Position numbers and translations under genes: made by a program. A model generated the notes under the pieces. That model worked only from the letters and a program-made list of their open reading frames with translations. It had not been told where the DNA came from and made no database searches. A DNA stretch of 59,883 nt from an uncultured Eubacteriales bacterium (GTDB taxonomy: Bacteria > Bacillota > Clostridia > Christensenellales > Aristaeellaceae), in contig CACWVN010000002.1 of assembly GCA_902764285.1 (NCBI GenBank), forward strand, positions 1-59,883. Direction: 5' to 3'. Of this stretch, positions 1 to 7,510 are shown one piece after another. The stretch's first letter is position 1. Every line of letters begins with the position of its first letter.

Positions 1-950
1 GCCATCATCACCACCCAGAACTGCCAGTTCCGGCGCAGCACGAGCATCACGCGGTCGCCCTTTTTGATGCCCAGGGCCTTGAAATAGTTGGCCGCGCGGT
101 TGGACTTGCGGCTGATGTCCTCAAAGGTGAAGCGCTGTTCGCGGTTGTTGCGGTCCACGTACAAAAGGGCCAGTTTGTCCGGCTTGCGCTCGGCCATGCC
201 GTCCACGATGTCGAACGCGAAGTTGAATTTGTCGGAATTGGGAAAATCGATGTGCAGCAGGTGCCCTTCGCCGTCCTCGTCCAGATCGACGAACTGATCG
301 TAGATCATGTGCTGCTTCACCGGGCGCACGGCCATCACGGTCTGGGTGACCTGCTCGGGTTCCGCGGCCTCGCCGGGCAGCACCACGGCGACGAACGTGC
401 AGTCCTTCCCGCCGGTGGCGATCATGCCGTGGGGCGTGGAGGAATTATAATAGATGCTGTCGCCCTCTTTGAGGTGCTCCACGTGGTCGCCCACGCGCAC
501 CAGCAGCTCGCCGGAGAGGATCAGATCGAATTCCTGGCCGGAGTGGGTGGTGGTGTGGATGGGCTGGCTTTGCAGCTCTTCGGAATAGCTATAGGTGACC
601 CAGAAGGGCTCCGCCAGCTTGTTGGAGAACATCGGCGCCAGGTTGGAGATTTCGATGCCCTGCTCGCGCGCGGTGATGCTGGCGTCGCCCTTGCGGGTGA
701 CGGTATAGGAGGTCAGGTTCGCGCTGCGGCCTTCCATCAGGTCGGTGATGTCCACGCCGAAGATCCGCGCGCAGTTATGGATAAACGTAAACGGAAGGTC
801 GGCCTGGCCGGCCTCGTATTGCATGTAGGTTTCCACGTCGATGCCGGTCTGGTCCGCCATGTAGACGACGGAATAACCCGCGATTTCGCGCAGCGCGCGG
901 ATACGGGTGCCAACCTCGTACAGCATGCCGGTCGTATCGGTTGCGTTCAT
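1..950 (-). CDS. XRE-family HTH + cupin + AMP-binding acyl-CoA synthetase (3' end cut by window)
   Basis: The frame is open from ATG 950 to the left edge with no stop (about 316 codons). I translated it by hand. Residues about 8-65 form an XRE-type helix-turn-helix. Residues about 110-195 form a cupin barrel (SGQEFDLILSGELLVRVGDH, then EGDSIYYNSSTPHGM). From about residue 245 the N-terminus of an AMP-dependent acyl-CoA synthetase begins (MAERKPDKLALLYVD, RAANYFKALGIKKGDRV). The adenylation core and C-terminal domain lie outside the window. AGGAGG at 961-966 supports the start. By family the enzyme would ligate a carboxylic acid to CoA using ATP; the HTH and cupin suggest it also binds DNA and a small ligand. 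Substrate is not readable; the T-box upstream and the divergent oxidoreductase point to a branched-chain acid (inference). Confidence 0.85.
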   Translation of the reverse strand, partial: MNATDTTGMLYEVGTRIRALREIAGYSVVYMADQTGIDVETYMQYEAGQADLPFTFIHNCARIFGVDITDLMEGRSANLTSYTVTRKGDASITAREQGIEISNLAPMFSNKLAEPFWVTYSYSEELQSQPIHTTTHSGQEFDLILSGELLVRVGDHVEHLKEGDSIYYNSSTPHGMIATGGKDCTFVAVVLPGEAAEPEQVTQTVMAVRPVKQHMIYDQFVDLDEDGEGHLLHIDFPNSDKFNFAFDIVDGMAERKPDKLALLYVDRNNREQRFTFEDISRKSNRAANYFKALGIKKGDRVMLVLRRNWQFWVVMM

Positions 951-984
951 AATGGAATCTCCTCCTTTTCATCGCTGGCGTGGC

Positions 985-1304
985 AAATAAAAAAACGCCT
1001 CAATCCATGCCGTAAGCATTTCTTGAGACGAGTTTCGATCAACCCGCGGTACCACTCAAATTGCACGTCGCCGTGCCCCTTCAGGCTCGCCCCTTCAGGC
1101 TCCAACAAGCCCTAAGCCTTTACGCAGCTTTCACGGGAGGCGTCTACTTGCGCATCCACCATCGGATGGCTTTCGGGTCTCCGGCTCGGAAGGGATGGGC
1201 TTGCGAGCGATCTGTGTCCGGCCTTTCAGCAGCTGGCCGGCTCTCTGCGCACCGATGCGCTCCGCCGTCTTCGTCATTGCCTTTGGGAATATTCGATTGA
1301 GGTC
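985..1304 (-). promoter_or_regulatory. T-box leader, probable tRNA-Ile sensor
   Basis: The conserved T-box AGTGGTACCGCGG runs 1056-1044 on the minus strand. It is followed by a hairpin (CTCAA...TTGAG with an inner ATGC/GCAT) and a T7 run near 990, the competing terminator. Stem I shows a kink-turn (GGC-AATGAC-GAAG with CTTC-CGA-GCC) and an AGAGAG bulge. In all three T-boxes of this window the specifier is followed by one base and then the lower helix; here that places AUC (Ile) at 1196-1194. The acceptor-pairing bases UGGU imply discriminator A, which fits tRNA-Ile and excludes tRNA-His, the alternative CAU reading. T-boxes turn genes on when the cognate tRNA is uncharged. The assignment to Ile is inference. 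Confidence 0.88.
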
Positions 1305-1333
1305 ATTATAGCGCGGCGCCGGCCAGTTGTCAA
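1305..1333 (-). promoter_or_regulatory. Consensus sigma-A promoter of the T-box transcript
   Basis: On the minus strand TTGACA (1333-1328) is separated by 17 bp from TATAAT (1310-1305). Both hexamers are perfect consensus, so expression of the acyl-CoA synthetase is probably limited by the T-box rather than by initiation. Confidence 0.85.
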
Positions 1334-1427
1334 ACCTTGTCGCTGTAAAATTTGCATTAAACGCCATAATGCGCGCGTTATAGGTAAAATAGGCTGATAT
1401 GGCCGCATTTTTACAAAAATTAATCCC

Positions 1428-1456
1428 TTGACAACGGTACCGCAAACTGATAGATT
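1428..1456 (+). promoter_or_regulatory. Promoter of the 2-oxoacid oxidoreductase operon
   Basis: TTGACA (1428-1433), 17 bp, TAGATT (1451-1456). The leader to the first gene is short (about 35 nt) and holds no T-box of its own, so the divergent operon is not under the same attenuator. Confidence 0.6.
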
Positions 1457-1499
1457 TATCATAATAGCAAGGTGATATGCCGGGCGGGGAGGAATGCGC

Positions 1500-2216
1500 A
1501 TGGCGGAGTTTGCCGGGCTGCGGCAGCCGGACCGGCGCATCATGGTCGTCATCGGCCACTACGGCAGCGGGAAGACCGAATTCTGCGTGAGCCTGGCGAT
1601 GCTGCTGGCGAAGAACGGCTACGGCTCCTACAGCCGGCTGGCGCTGGTGGACCTGGACATCGCCAACCCGTATTTCCGCTCCCGCGAGCGGCGCGACCTG
1701 CTGGAATCCGCGGGCGTGCGCATGTACGGCAGCGCTTACCAGCATGAGATCACCGCCGAACTCCCGGCCCTGGGCGCAGACATCCGCGCGCCGCTGGAGG
1801 ACGCGGACTGCCGCGCGATCGTGGACGTGGGCGGCAACGATTCCGGCGCCATCGTGCTCAATCAGTTCGGCAAATATTTTTCGCCGGAGGACGCGCTGTT
1901 TCTGATCGTCGTGAACGCCAACCGCCCGGAGACGCGCGACCTGGCCGGGGCGATGGAACACCTCGAAGCCATCGAACGCAAGACCGGCCGGCGCATCGAC
2001 GGCATCATCAACAACTGCCATCTGCTGCTGGAGACGGACGCGGCGTGCGTGGCGAAGGGGCACCGGCTGTGCGAGCAGCTGGCCGCCGAGACCGGCAAGT
2101 TCATCTGGTGCGACTGTTTTCCAAGCCCCATCGTGCCCTTTGAACAGATCGCCGGGCGATACGAATATCCCATGCCCCTGGGCATGTACATGCGGCCCTC
2201 CTGGATCGACAAGTGA
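1500..2216 (+). CDS. P-loop ATPase, ParA/MinD-like, leading the oxidoreductase operon
   Basis: A 238-residue cytosolic protein with a Walker A motif near the N-terminus (GHYGSGKTE) and a following LALVDLDIANPYF segment typical of SIMIBI-class ATPases; VDVGGNDSG and IIVVNANRPET-like strands follow. ATG 1500 is preferred over ATG 1494 because GGGGAGG ends at 1492, only one base before 1494. The gene is followed 75 bp later by the ferredoxin subunit. Its role is unknown. The position suggests a maturation or cofactor-insertion factor for the oxidoreductase, as MinD-type ATPases often serve metal-enzyme assembly; that is inference. Confidence 0.75.
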   Translation: MAEFAGLRQPDRRIMVVIGHYGSGKTEFCVSLAMLLAKNGYGSYSRLALVDLDIANPYFRSRERRDLLESAGVRMYGSAYQHEITAELPALGADIRAPLEDADCRAIVDVGGNDSGAIVLNQFGKYFSPEDALFLIVVNANRPETRDLAGAMEHLEAIERKTGRRIDGIINNCHLLLETDAACVAKGHRLCEQLAAETGKFIWCDCFPSPIVPFEQIAGRYEYPMPLGMYMRPSWIDK

Positions 2217-2291
2217 TCCGGCGCGGGCGGAACAAAGGTCATAGCGCTTGCGGCGAAAGGGCCGCTGCGCGGGATATAAGGAGGCTACAAC

Positions 2292-2513
2292 ATGGCAAAA
2301 AAGTTTCAGGTGGTCATTGACCGGGAGCGCTGCAAGGGCTGCGAGCTGTGCCGCAGCTTCTGTCCGAAGCAGCTGATCGAGATGGACACCCAGGTCAACG
2401 CCAAGGGCTACTGCCCGGCGAAGATGACCCGCAGCGACGAGTGCGTCGGCTGCACCAGCTGCGCGCTGGTCTGTCCCGACTGTGCGATCGAAATCTTTGC
2501 GGAGGAGGAATGA
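2292..2513 (+). CDS. 4Fe-4S ferredoxin subunit (delta) of 2-oxoacid:ferredoxin oxidoreductase
   Basis: A 73-residue protein with two CxxCxxCxxxCP clusters (CKGCELCRSFCP and CVGCTSCALVCP), the bacterial 2x[4Fe-4S] ferredoxin fold. In this enzyme family the small subunit carries electrons from the thiamine site to soluble ferredoxin. It has a clear GGAG ribosome-binding site and lies 3 bp before the alpha subunit, so it is the first structural subunit of the operon. Confidence 0.93.
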   Translation: MAKKFQVVIDRERCKGCELCRSFCPKQLIEMDTQVNAKGYCPAKMTRSDECVGCTSCALVCPDCAIEIFAEEE

Positions 2514-2516
2514 TCG

Positions 2517-3593
2517 ATGGGCGAGAAGGTATTGATGAAGGGCAACGAGGCCTTTGCCGAGGCCGTCATTCGCGGCGGCTGCCGGTTCTATTTCGGCTAT
2601 CCGATCACGCCCCAGAGCGAAATCCCCGAATTCATGAGCCGTGAGCTTCCCAAGCGCGGCGGCAAATTCCTGCAGGCCGAGAGCGAGCTGGGCGCCGTCA
2701 ACATGGCTTACGGCTGCGGCGCGGCCGGCGGCCGGGGCTTTATCTCCTCGTCGTCTCCGGGCATCGCGCTGATGCAGGAAGGCATGAGCTTCCTCTGCGG
2801 CGCCGAGGTGCCGGTGACGATCCTGAACGTCTCCCGCGGCGGCCCGGGCATCGGTTCCATCCAGCCCGGCCAGGCCGATTACAACCAGGTCACCCGCGGC
2901 GGCGGCAACGGCGATTACAAGATCCCCGTGTTCGCGCCCGCCAGCATCCAGGAGGCCGTGGACATCCTCTATGAGGCGCCCGAGATCGCCGACAAATTCC
3001 GCAATCCGGTGATGGTGCTGGCCGACGGCCTGATGGGCCAGATGATGGAGCCGGTGCTGCTGCCGGAGCCGAAGCCCGAGATCACGTCCGCCGACATCCC
3101 GAAGGTGAAGCCCTGGGCCATCTCCGGCAGCGAAAAGGGCGAGCGCAGCGTGGTGAAATCCCTGCGCCTGCAGCCCGAGGTGCTGGAGGCCCACGTGAGC
3201 CACCTGTTTGAAAAGTACGCCGTGATGGAAAAGGAACTGGAGCGCGTGGAGTGCGAGGGCCTGGAGGACGCCGAAGTGGTGTTCGTGGCCTTCGGCACGA
3301 TGGCGCGCCTGGCCCGCGAGGCGATGGAGCTGCTGGAGGCCGACGGCATCAAGGCCGGCCTGATCCGTCCCATCAGCCTGTGGCCCTATCCCTACAGCGC
3401 GTTTGAAAAGCTCTCCGGCAAGACGAAGGTCGTCGTCTCCGTGGAGTTGAGCATGGGCCAGATGATGCAGGACATCAAGCTGGGCGTGCTGGGCCGCTGC
3501 CCGGTGAAGCTGATCTGCCGCACCGGCGGCATGCTGCCCACGTCGCTGGAGGTCGTGGAAAAGACGAAGAAGATATTGGAGGAAGTGCGATGA
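2517..3593 (+). CDS. vorB: 2-oxoacid:ferredoxin oxidoreductase, alpha subunit (VorB/KorA type)
   Basis: A 358-residue protein with the pyrimidine-binding transketolase-like domain (YFGYPITPQSEIPEFM, then the ISSSSPGIALMQEG stretch) and a C-terminal transketolase-C-like domain. With the beta subunit it catalyses the reversible reaction between a 2-oxoacid plus CoA and an acyl-CoA plus CO2, using ferredoxin. Family members annotated 2-oxoisovalerate oxidoreductase in Clostridia look like this, but the 2-oxoglutarate enzyme (KorA) cannot be excluded from sequence alone. Its last 4 bases overlap the beta gene (ATGA), implying translational coupling. Confidence 0.88.
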   Translation: MGEKVLMKGNEAFAEAVIRGGCRFYFGYPITPQSEIPEFMSRELPKRGGKFLQAESELGAVNMAYGCGAAGGRGFISSSSPGIALMQEGMSFLCGAEVPVTILNVSRGGPGIGSIQPGQADYNQVTRGGGNGDYKIPVFAPASIQEAVDILYEAPEIADKFRNPVMVLADGLMGQMMEPVLLPEPKPEITSADIPKVKPWAISGSEKGERSVVKSLRLQPEVLEAHVSHLFEKYAVMEKELERVECEGLEDAEVVFVAFGTMARLAREAMELLEADGIKAGLIRPISLWPYPYSAFEKLSGKTKVVVSVELSMGQMMQDIKLGVLGRCPVKLICRTGGMLPTSLEVVEKTKKILEEVR

Positions 3594-4333
3594 AGCCCGT
3601 ATTTACCGTTACAAAGGGCATGCTGCCCGTCAGCACCAGCTATTGTCCCGGGTGCACGCACGGCGTCGCGCACCGCCTGATCATGGAAACGCTGGATGAA
3701 ATGGGCCTGCTGGGCAAGGCGCTGGGCGTCGCGCCCATCGGCTGCAGCGTCGTGGCGCACCAGTTCATGAACGTCGATATGTGCGAAGCGGCCCACGGCC
3801 GCGCGCCGGCGGTGGCCTCCGGCATCCGCCGCGTTCATCCCGATAAGGTCGTGTTCACCTACCAGGGCGACGGCGACCTGGCCTCCATCGGCATGGGCGA
3901 GATCGTCCACGCGGCCGCCCGCGGCGAGAAGTTTTCCACCTTCTTCATCAACAACGGCATCTACGGCATGACCGGCGGCCAGATGGCCCCGACCACGCTG
4001 ATCGGCCAGCGCTCCACCACGTCGGTGGACGGCCGCACCCGCGAGCAGGCCGGCATGCCGCTGAAGATCAGCGAGCTGCTGGCCACGCTGGACGGCCCGG
4101 CTTACATCGAGCGCGTGGCGCTGGATTCCCCGGCCCACATCCGCGCGGCGAAGAAGGCCATCCGCAAGGCGTTTGAGGTGCAGCTGGCGGGCCTGGGCTT
4201 CTCCTTCGTGGAGATCCTGTCCACCTGCCCGACCAACTGGGGCCTGACGCCGCCCAAGGCCATGGAATGGCTGCGGGAGAACATGATTGCGTACTACCCG
4301 CTGGGCGTGTACAAAGACGCGGAGGTGAAATGA
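3590..4333 (+). CDS. 2-oxoacid:ferredoxin oxidoreductase, beta subunit (thiamine diphosphate binding)
   Basis: A 247-residue subunit carrying the thiamine diphosphate-Mg binding motif (GDGDLASIGMGE, then FFINNGIYGMTGGQ). It has the cysteine-containing start (YCPGCTHGVAHR) and IGCSV region usual for KorB/VorA. It pairs with the alpha subunit to decarboxylate, or in reverse carboxylate, the substrate. It overlaps the alpha stop by 4 bp and ends 1 bp before the gamma gene, so stoichiometric translation is likely. Confidence 0.92.
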   Translation: MKPVFTVTKGMLPVSTSYCPGCTHGVAHRLIMETLDEMGLLGKALGVAPIGCSVVAHQFMNVDMCEAAHGRAPAVASGIRRVHPDKVVFTYQGDGDLASIGMGEIVHAAARGEKFSTFFINNGIYGMTGGQMAPTTLIGQRSTTSVDGRTREQAGMPLKISELLATLDGPAYIERVALDSPAHIRAAKKAIRKAFEVQLAGLGFSFVEILSTCPTNWGLTPPKAMEWLRENMIAYYPLGVYKDAEVK

Positions 4334-4334
4334 C

Positions 4335-4871
4335 ATGGCGACCAATAAGCTGTTTTTCGCCGGCTCCGGCGGCCAGGGCGTTCTGACGATGGGCCAGATG
4401 ATCACCTACGCAGCCATGTACGCCGATATGAACGCCACCTGGCTGCCCTCCTACGGCCCCGAGATGCGCGGCGGCACCGCCAACTGCACCGTGGTCATCA
4501 GCCCGGACAAGCCCGTCAGCTGCCCGCTGATCTACGAGGCCGACAACGTGGTGGTCATGAACCTGCCGTCGCTGACCAAGTTCGAATCGCTGGTGAAGCC
4601 CGGCGGCAACCTGTTCGTGAACAGCTCGCTGATCGAGCAGAAGGCGAGCCGCGACGACATCAACGTCTATTACGTTCCGGCCAACGACATCGCCATCGAG
4701 CTGGGCAACCCGCGCACGGCCAACACCGTGATGCTGGGCGCGCTTTTGACCGTGGCGCCGGTGGTGCCGGAGGAAAAGATCTACAAGATCATGGAAAAGA
4801 CCTTCTCGGGCCGCAAGGCGCACCTGCTGGACATCAACAAGACGGCGCTGCACGCCTGGAAGCCAGAATAA
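4335..4871 (+). CDS. 2-oxoacid:ferredoxin oxidoreductase, gamma subunit
   Basis: A 178-residue pyruvate/ketoisovalerate oxidoreductase gamma-domain protein. It shows GSGGQGVLTMGQ near the start and the conserved SYGPEMRGGTANCTV segment, which contribute to CoA binding and the subunit interface in this family. It is the last gene of the five-gene operon and is followed by a strong bidirectional terminator. Confidence 0.92.
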   Translation: MATNKLFFAGSGGQGVLTMGQMITYAAMYADMNATWLPSYGPEMRGGTANCTVVISPDKPVSCPLIYEADNVVVMNLPSLTKFESLVKPGGNLFVNSSLIEQKASRDDINVYYVPANDIAIELGNPRTANTVMLGALLTVAPVVPEEKIYKIMEKTFSGRKAHLLDINKTALHAWKPE

Positions 4872-4901
4872 CCGACCGGAGTCTGATACGACCGACCAAA
4901 T

Positions 4902-4936
4902 AAAAAAGCAGGAGCGCATCGCGTTCCCGCTTTTTT
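4902..4936. terminator. Bidirectional intrinsic terminator
   Basis: A6-GC-hairpin-GC-T6 between convergent genes: GCAGGAGCGC and GCGTTCCCGC pair with small mismatches and carry A/T runs on both sides. It serves the oxidoreductase operon (+) and the NUDIX gene (-). Confidence 0.85.
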
Positions 4937-4952
4937 CATACACAGCGGCATC

Positions 4953-5576
4953 TCAGTCAAAAACGACCTGCCAGTTCGGGTCCGCCGCGGCGCGGAAGCA
5001 CATTTCGATCTGCGCGGCGTTGGTCTTGTTCCCGGCCAGCGGGGAAGGGATTTCGTCCGGCGCGAAAAAGCCGCAGCCCACGGTTTCAAGGTTCGGGATA
5101 AACTGTCCCGACACGTATTCGCACAGCACGAACGCCGAGCAGATGTTGTGGATGCTGGGCGGGGTGTTGTGCCGGTTGTGCTCGATCAGCGCGATCACGC
5201 GCAGCGGGCGCACCGTCATGCCGGCTTCCTCGAGCACTTCCTTGGCGACGTTGGTGCGGATCGTCAGATCGTAGTCCACCCAGCCGCCCGGCAGCGCCCA
5301 GCGGCCGTCCTTCTCGTGTACCAGAAGGATCCTGCCGTCGCGGATCACCGCCGCGCGGGTATCCAGTTTGGGCGTCTGATAGCCCTCTTCGCTGGCGAAG
5401 AGGCCCTTCACTTTGTCGATCGGCGTATCCGTCAGCTGGCTGACCATTTCGGCGGAGATCTCACGGATGCGCCTGAAGCGCTCGATATCGTAAGCGTCCT
5501 TGCAGTAAGCCAGCGCGCTCTGGGATAAAAATTGCAGCTCCCGGGCCCATTCCACCCATTTCATTTCGTCGGCCAT
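4953..5576 (-). CDS. NUDIX hydrolase with N-terminal helical domain
   Basis: A 207-residue protein. Residues about 1-65 match the helical domain that precedes NUDIX in YjhB-like ADP-ribose/nucleotide pyrophosphatases; the NUDIX fold follows. The NUDIX box reads GGWVDYDLTIRTNVAKEVLEEAG: the final EVLEEAG metal site is intact, while the first Glu and the Arg of the textbook pattern are replaced, as is common in this subfamily. Substrate unknown. It is a single gene. Confidence 0.85.
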   Translation of the reverse strand: MADEMKWVEWARELQFLSQSALAYCKDAYDIERFRRIREISAEMVSQLTDTPIDKVKGLFASEEGYQTPKLDTRAAVIRDGRILLVHEKDGRWALPGGWVDYDLTIRTNVAKEVLEEAGMTVRPLRVIALIEHNRHNTPPSIHNICSAFVLCEYVSGQFIPNLETVGCGFFAPDEIPSPLAGNKTNAAQIEMCFRAAADPNWQVVFD

Positions 5577-5648
5577 ATCCTCATCTCCCGTAATCGCATA
5601 ACCCCAGTATAAACCGGCGCGCGCGGCTTGTCAAACCCGCCCGCGGCG

Positions 5649-5677
5649 TTGACACCCGTTTGCGCCTGTGATAATAT
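5649..5677 (+). promoter_or_regulatory. Promoter of the cobalamin operon
   Basis: TTGACA (5649-5654), 17 bp, TAATAT (5672-5677). The remaining leader (about 50 nt) is too short for a cobalamin riboswitch and I see no B12-box sequence, so the operon seems not to be riboswitch-controlled. Confidence 0.6.
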
Positions 5678-5735
5678 GAACAGGGTCGTATTCGCGCCTT
5701 GCGGCGCGGTTTTCCCGGGAAAGGAAGGGCCGTCT

Positions 5736-6491
5736 ATGGTTCATTTTGTGGGCGCGGGCAGCGGCGCGGCGGACCTGATCACCGTGCGCGGCGCAAAGCT
5801 GCTTTCCGAGGCGGATGTGATCATCTGGGCCGGATCGCTGGTGAATCCGGCGCTGTTGACATACGCGAGGCCCGGGTGCGAGCTCCACGACAGCGCGCGC
5901 ATGACGCTGGAAGGCGTCGTCGCCGTCATCCGGGAAGCGGAGGCGGCGGGGAAGACCACCGTGCGGCTGCACACCGGCGATCCCTGCCTGTTCGGCGCGG
6001 TGCGCGAGCAGTTTGACGCCCTGGACGCGCTGGGCATCGAATACGACGTCTGTCCCGGCGTCAGCGCCTTCTGCGGCGCGGCGGCGGCGCTGAAATGCGA
6101 ATACACGCTGCCGGAGATCGCCCAGTCGGTGGTCGTCGCCCGGGCCGCGGGCCGCACGCCGGTGCCGGACGGACAGGCGATCCGCGATTTCGCCGGCAGC
6201 GGTTCAACGCTGGTGCTGTTTCTCAGCGCGGCGCTGGCGCAGGACGTGCAGGCGCAGCTGATCGAAGGCGGCTGTTCGCCCGATACGCCGGCCGCGGTCG
6301 TATGCAGGGCCACCTGGCCGGACGAGAAGGTGCTGCGCTGTACCGTCGGAACGCTGGCGCAGACCGTTCTCGATAACGATATTTCAAAGACGGCGCTGAT
6401 CGTTGTCGGCAAAGCCCTGGGCGGCTATAGGGCCCGGTCCAGGCTCTACGACCCAGGCTTTTCCACCGGATACCGGGAGGCGAATCCATGA
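5736..6491 (+). CDS. cbiF: Cobalt-precorrin-4 C11-methyltransferase
   Basis: A 251-residue SAM-dependent tetrapyrrole methylase. VHFVGAGSGAADLITVRG opens the N-terminal half, HTGDPCLFGAVREQ and CPGVSAFCGAAAAL follow, and the end has the CbiF-typical CRATWPDEKV and YDPGFSTGYRE. It methylates C11 of cobalt-precorrin-4 in the anaerobic pathway. I place the start at ATG 5736 (AGGAAGG at 5722-5728) rather than at the further upstream in-frame codon at 5628, which lies before the promoter. Its last 4 bases overlap cbiG. Confidence 0.95.
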   Translation: MVHFVGAGSGAADLITVRGAKLLSEADVIIWAGSLVNPALLTYARPGCELHDSARMTLEGVVAVIREAEAAGKTTVRLHTGDPCLFGAVREQFDALDALGIEYDVCPGVSAFCGAAAALKCEYTLPEIAQSVVVARAAGRTPVPDGQAIRDFAGSGSTLVLFLSAALAQDVQAQLIEGGCSPDTPAAVVCRATWPDEKVLRCTVGTLAQTVLDNDISKTALIVVGKALGGYRARSRLYDPGFSTGYREANP

Positions 6492-7510
6492 ACGCCGCGG
6501 TATTCGCCTTCACCGAGCGGGGCAAGGCGCTGGCCCTGCGGATCAAAGGCATAATGGCTGCCGCTTTCGAGGAGATCCGTATTTACGTGCCCGAAAGGAT
6601 GGCGGACGGTGATTGCGCCGCCTGTGCCGGCGGGCTTTCCGAACAGGTCGGCGCGCTGTTTGACCGGGACGCGCTGGTTTTTATCGGCGCCTGCGGCATC
6701 GCCGTACGGGCCGTCGCGCCCCACGCGGCGAACAAGCGCACGGATCCCGCAGTGCTGTGCGTCGACGAGCGCGGGCAGTACGTCATTCCGCTGCTGTCCG
6801 GGCACATCGGCGGCGCGAATCGGCTGGCGAAGCGGCTTGCCGGGGAACTGGGCGCCGTACCGGTCATCACCACCGCCACCGACGTAAACGGCCGTTTTTC
6901 CATTGACGCCTGGGCGGCAGAGCGCGGCATGTACATTTCGGATATGGCGCTGGCGAAGCGGGTCTCGGCGGAGATCCTGACGCGGGACATCCCGTTTTTC
7001 AGCGATCACGGCTCGCCGGATATGCCTCTGCCGGGCGGGCTTTTTTGGGCGGAATCCGGCGAACTTGGCGTCTGCGTCTCCGCGCGGGACATCCGGCTCT
7101 ATGACCGCACGCTGCTGGTGGTCCCCAGGGCGCTTCGCGTCGGCATCGGCTGCCGCCGGGGAATCGCCGCCGCGGCCATCGAAGAACTGATCGGGCGCGT
7201 CTTTCTGGAGAATAACCTCCGACTCGAGGCCGTGGCCGAAGCTGCGACCATCGACGTCAAGCGGGACGAGCGCGGGCTGAACGATTTCTGCCGCGATCAC
7301 CGCTGGCGCGTCGCGTATCTTTCCGCGGAACAACTGGCTGACGTACCGGGCGATTTCGCGCGATCCGAATTTGTGGAGAACGCCGTGGGCGTGGACAACG
7401 TCTGCGAACGCGCGGCGGCGTCGGGCGGACGGATTATCGTTCCCAAGACCGCTTCAAACGGCGTCACGGTGGCCGTGGCGGAACTGGATTGGGGGATTGA
7501 CTTTGACTAA
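6488..7510 (+). CDS. cbiG: Cobalt-precorrin-5A hydrolase
   Basis: A 340-residue CbiG. It opens the delta-lactone ring of cobalt-precorrin-5A and releases the two-carbon fragment as acetaldehyde. The N-terminal domain carries LVFIGACGIAVRAVAPH, the middle DERGQYVIPLLSGHIGGAN, and the C-terminal CobE-like domain GIGCRRGIAAAAIEELI and PKTASNGVTVAVAELDW. It overlaps cbiF by 4 bp and cbiH by 8 bp. Confidence 0.95.
   Translation: MNAAVFAFTERGKALALRIKGIMAAAFEEIRIYVPERMADGDCAACAGGLSEQVGALFDRDALVFIGACGIAVRAVAPHAANKRTDPAVLCVDERGQYVIPLLSGHIGGANRLAKRLAGELGAVPVITTATDVNGRFSIDAWAAERGMYISDMALAKRVSAEILTRDIPFFSDHGSPDMPLPGGLFWAESGELGVCVSARDIRLYDRTLLVVPRALRVGIGCRRGIAAAAIEELIGRVFLENNLRLEAVAEAATIDVKRDERGLNDFCRDHRWRVAYLSAEQLADVPGDFARSEFVENAVGVDNVCERAAASGGRIIVPKTASNGVTVAVAELDWGIDFD

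Noticed and set aside
1190-1200. His (CAU) or Pro (CCC) specifier in the first T-box
   Set aside because: CAU requires discriminator C (UGGG) and the box has UGGU; CCC breaks the spacing rule found in the other two leaders. Both remain to be tested with a covariance model.
252-3203. Long open frames antisense to the acyl-CoA synthetase gene and the oxidoreductase operon
   Set aside because: High GC makes long spurious frames common. They are rich in Arg, Ala, His and Gly, have no family features and overlap well-supported genes.
5678-5735. Cobalamin riboswitch in front of cbiF
   Set aside because: The leader is too short and no B12-box-like sequence is visible.
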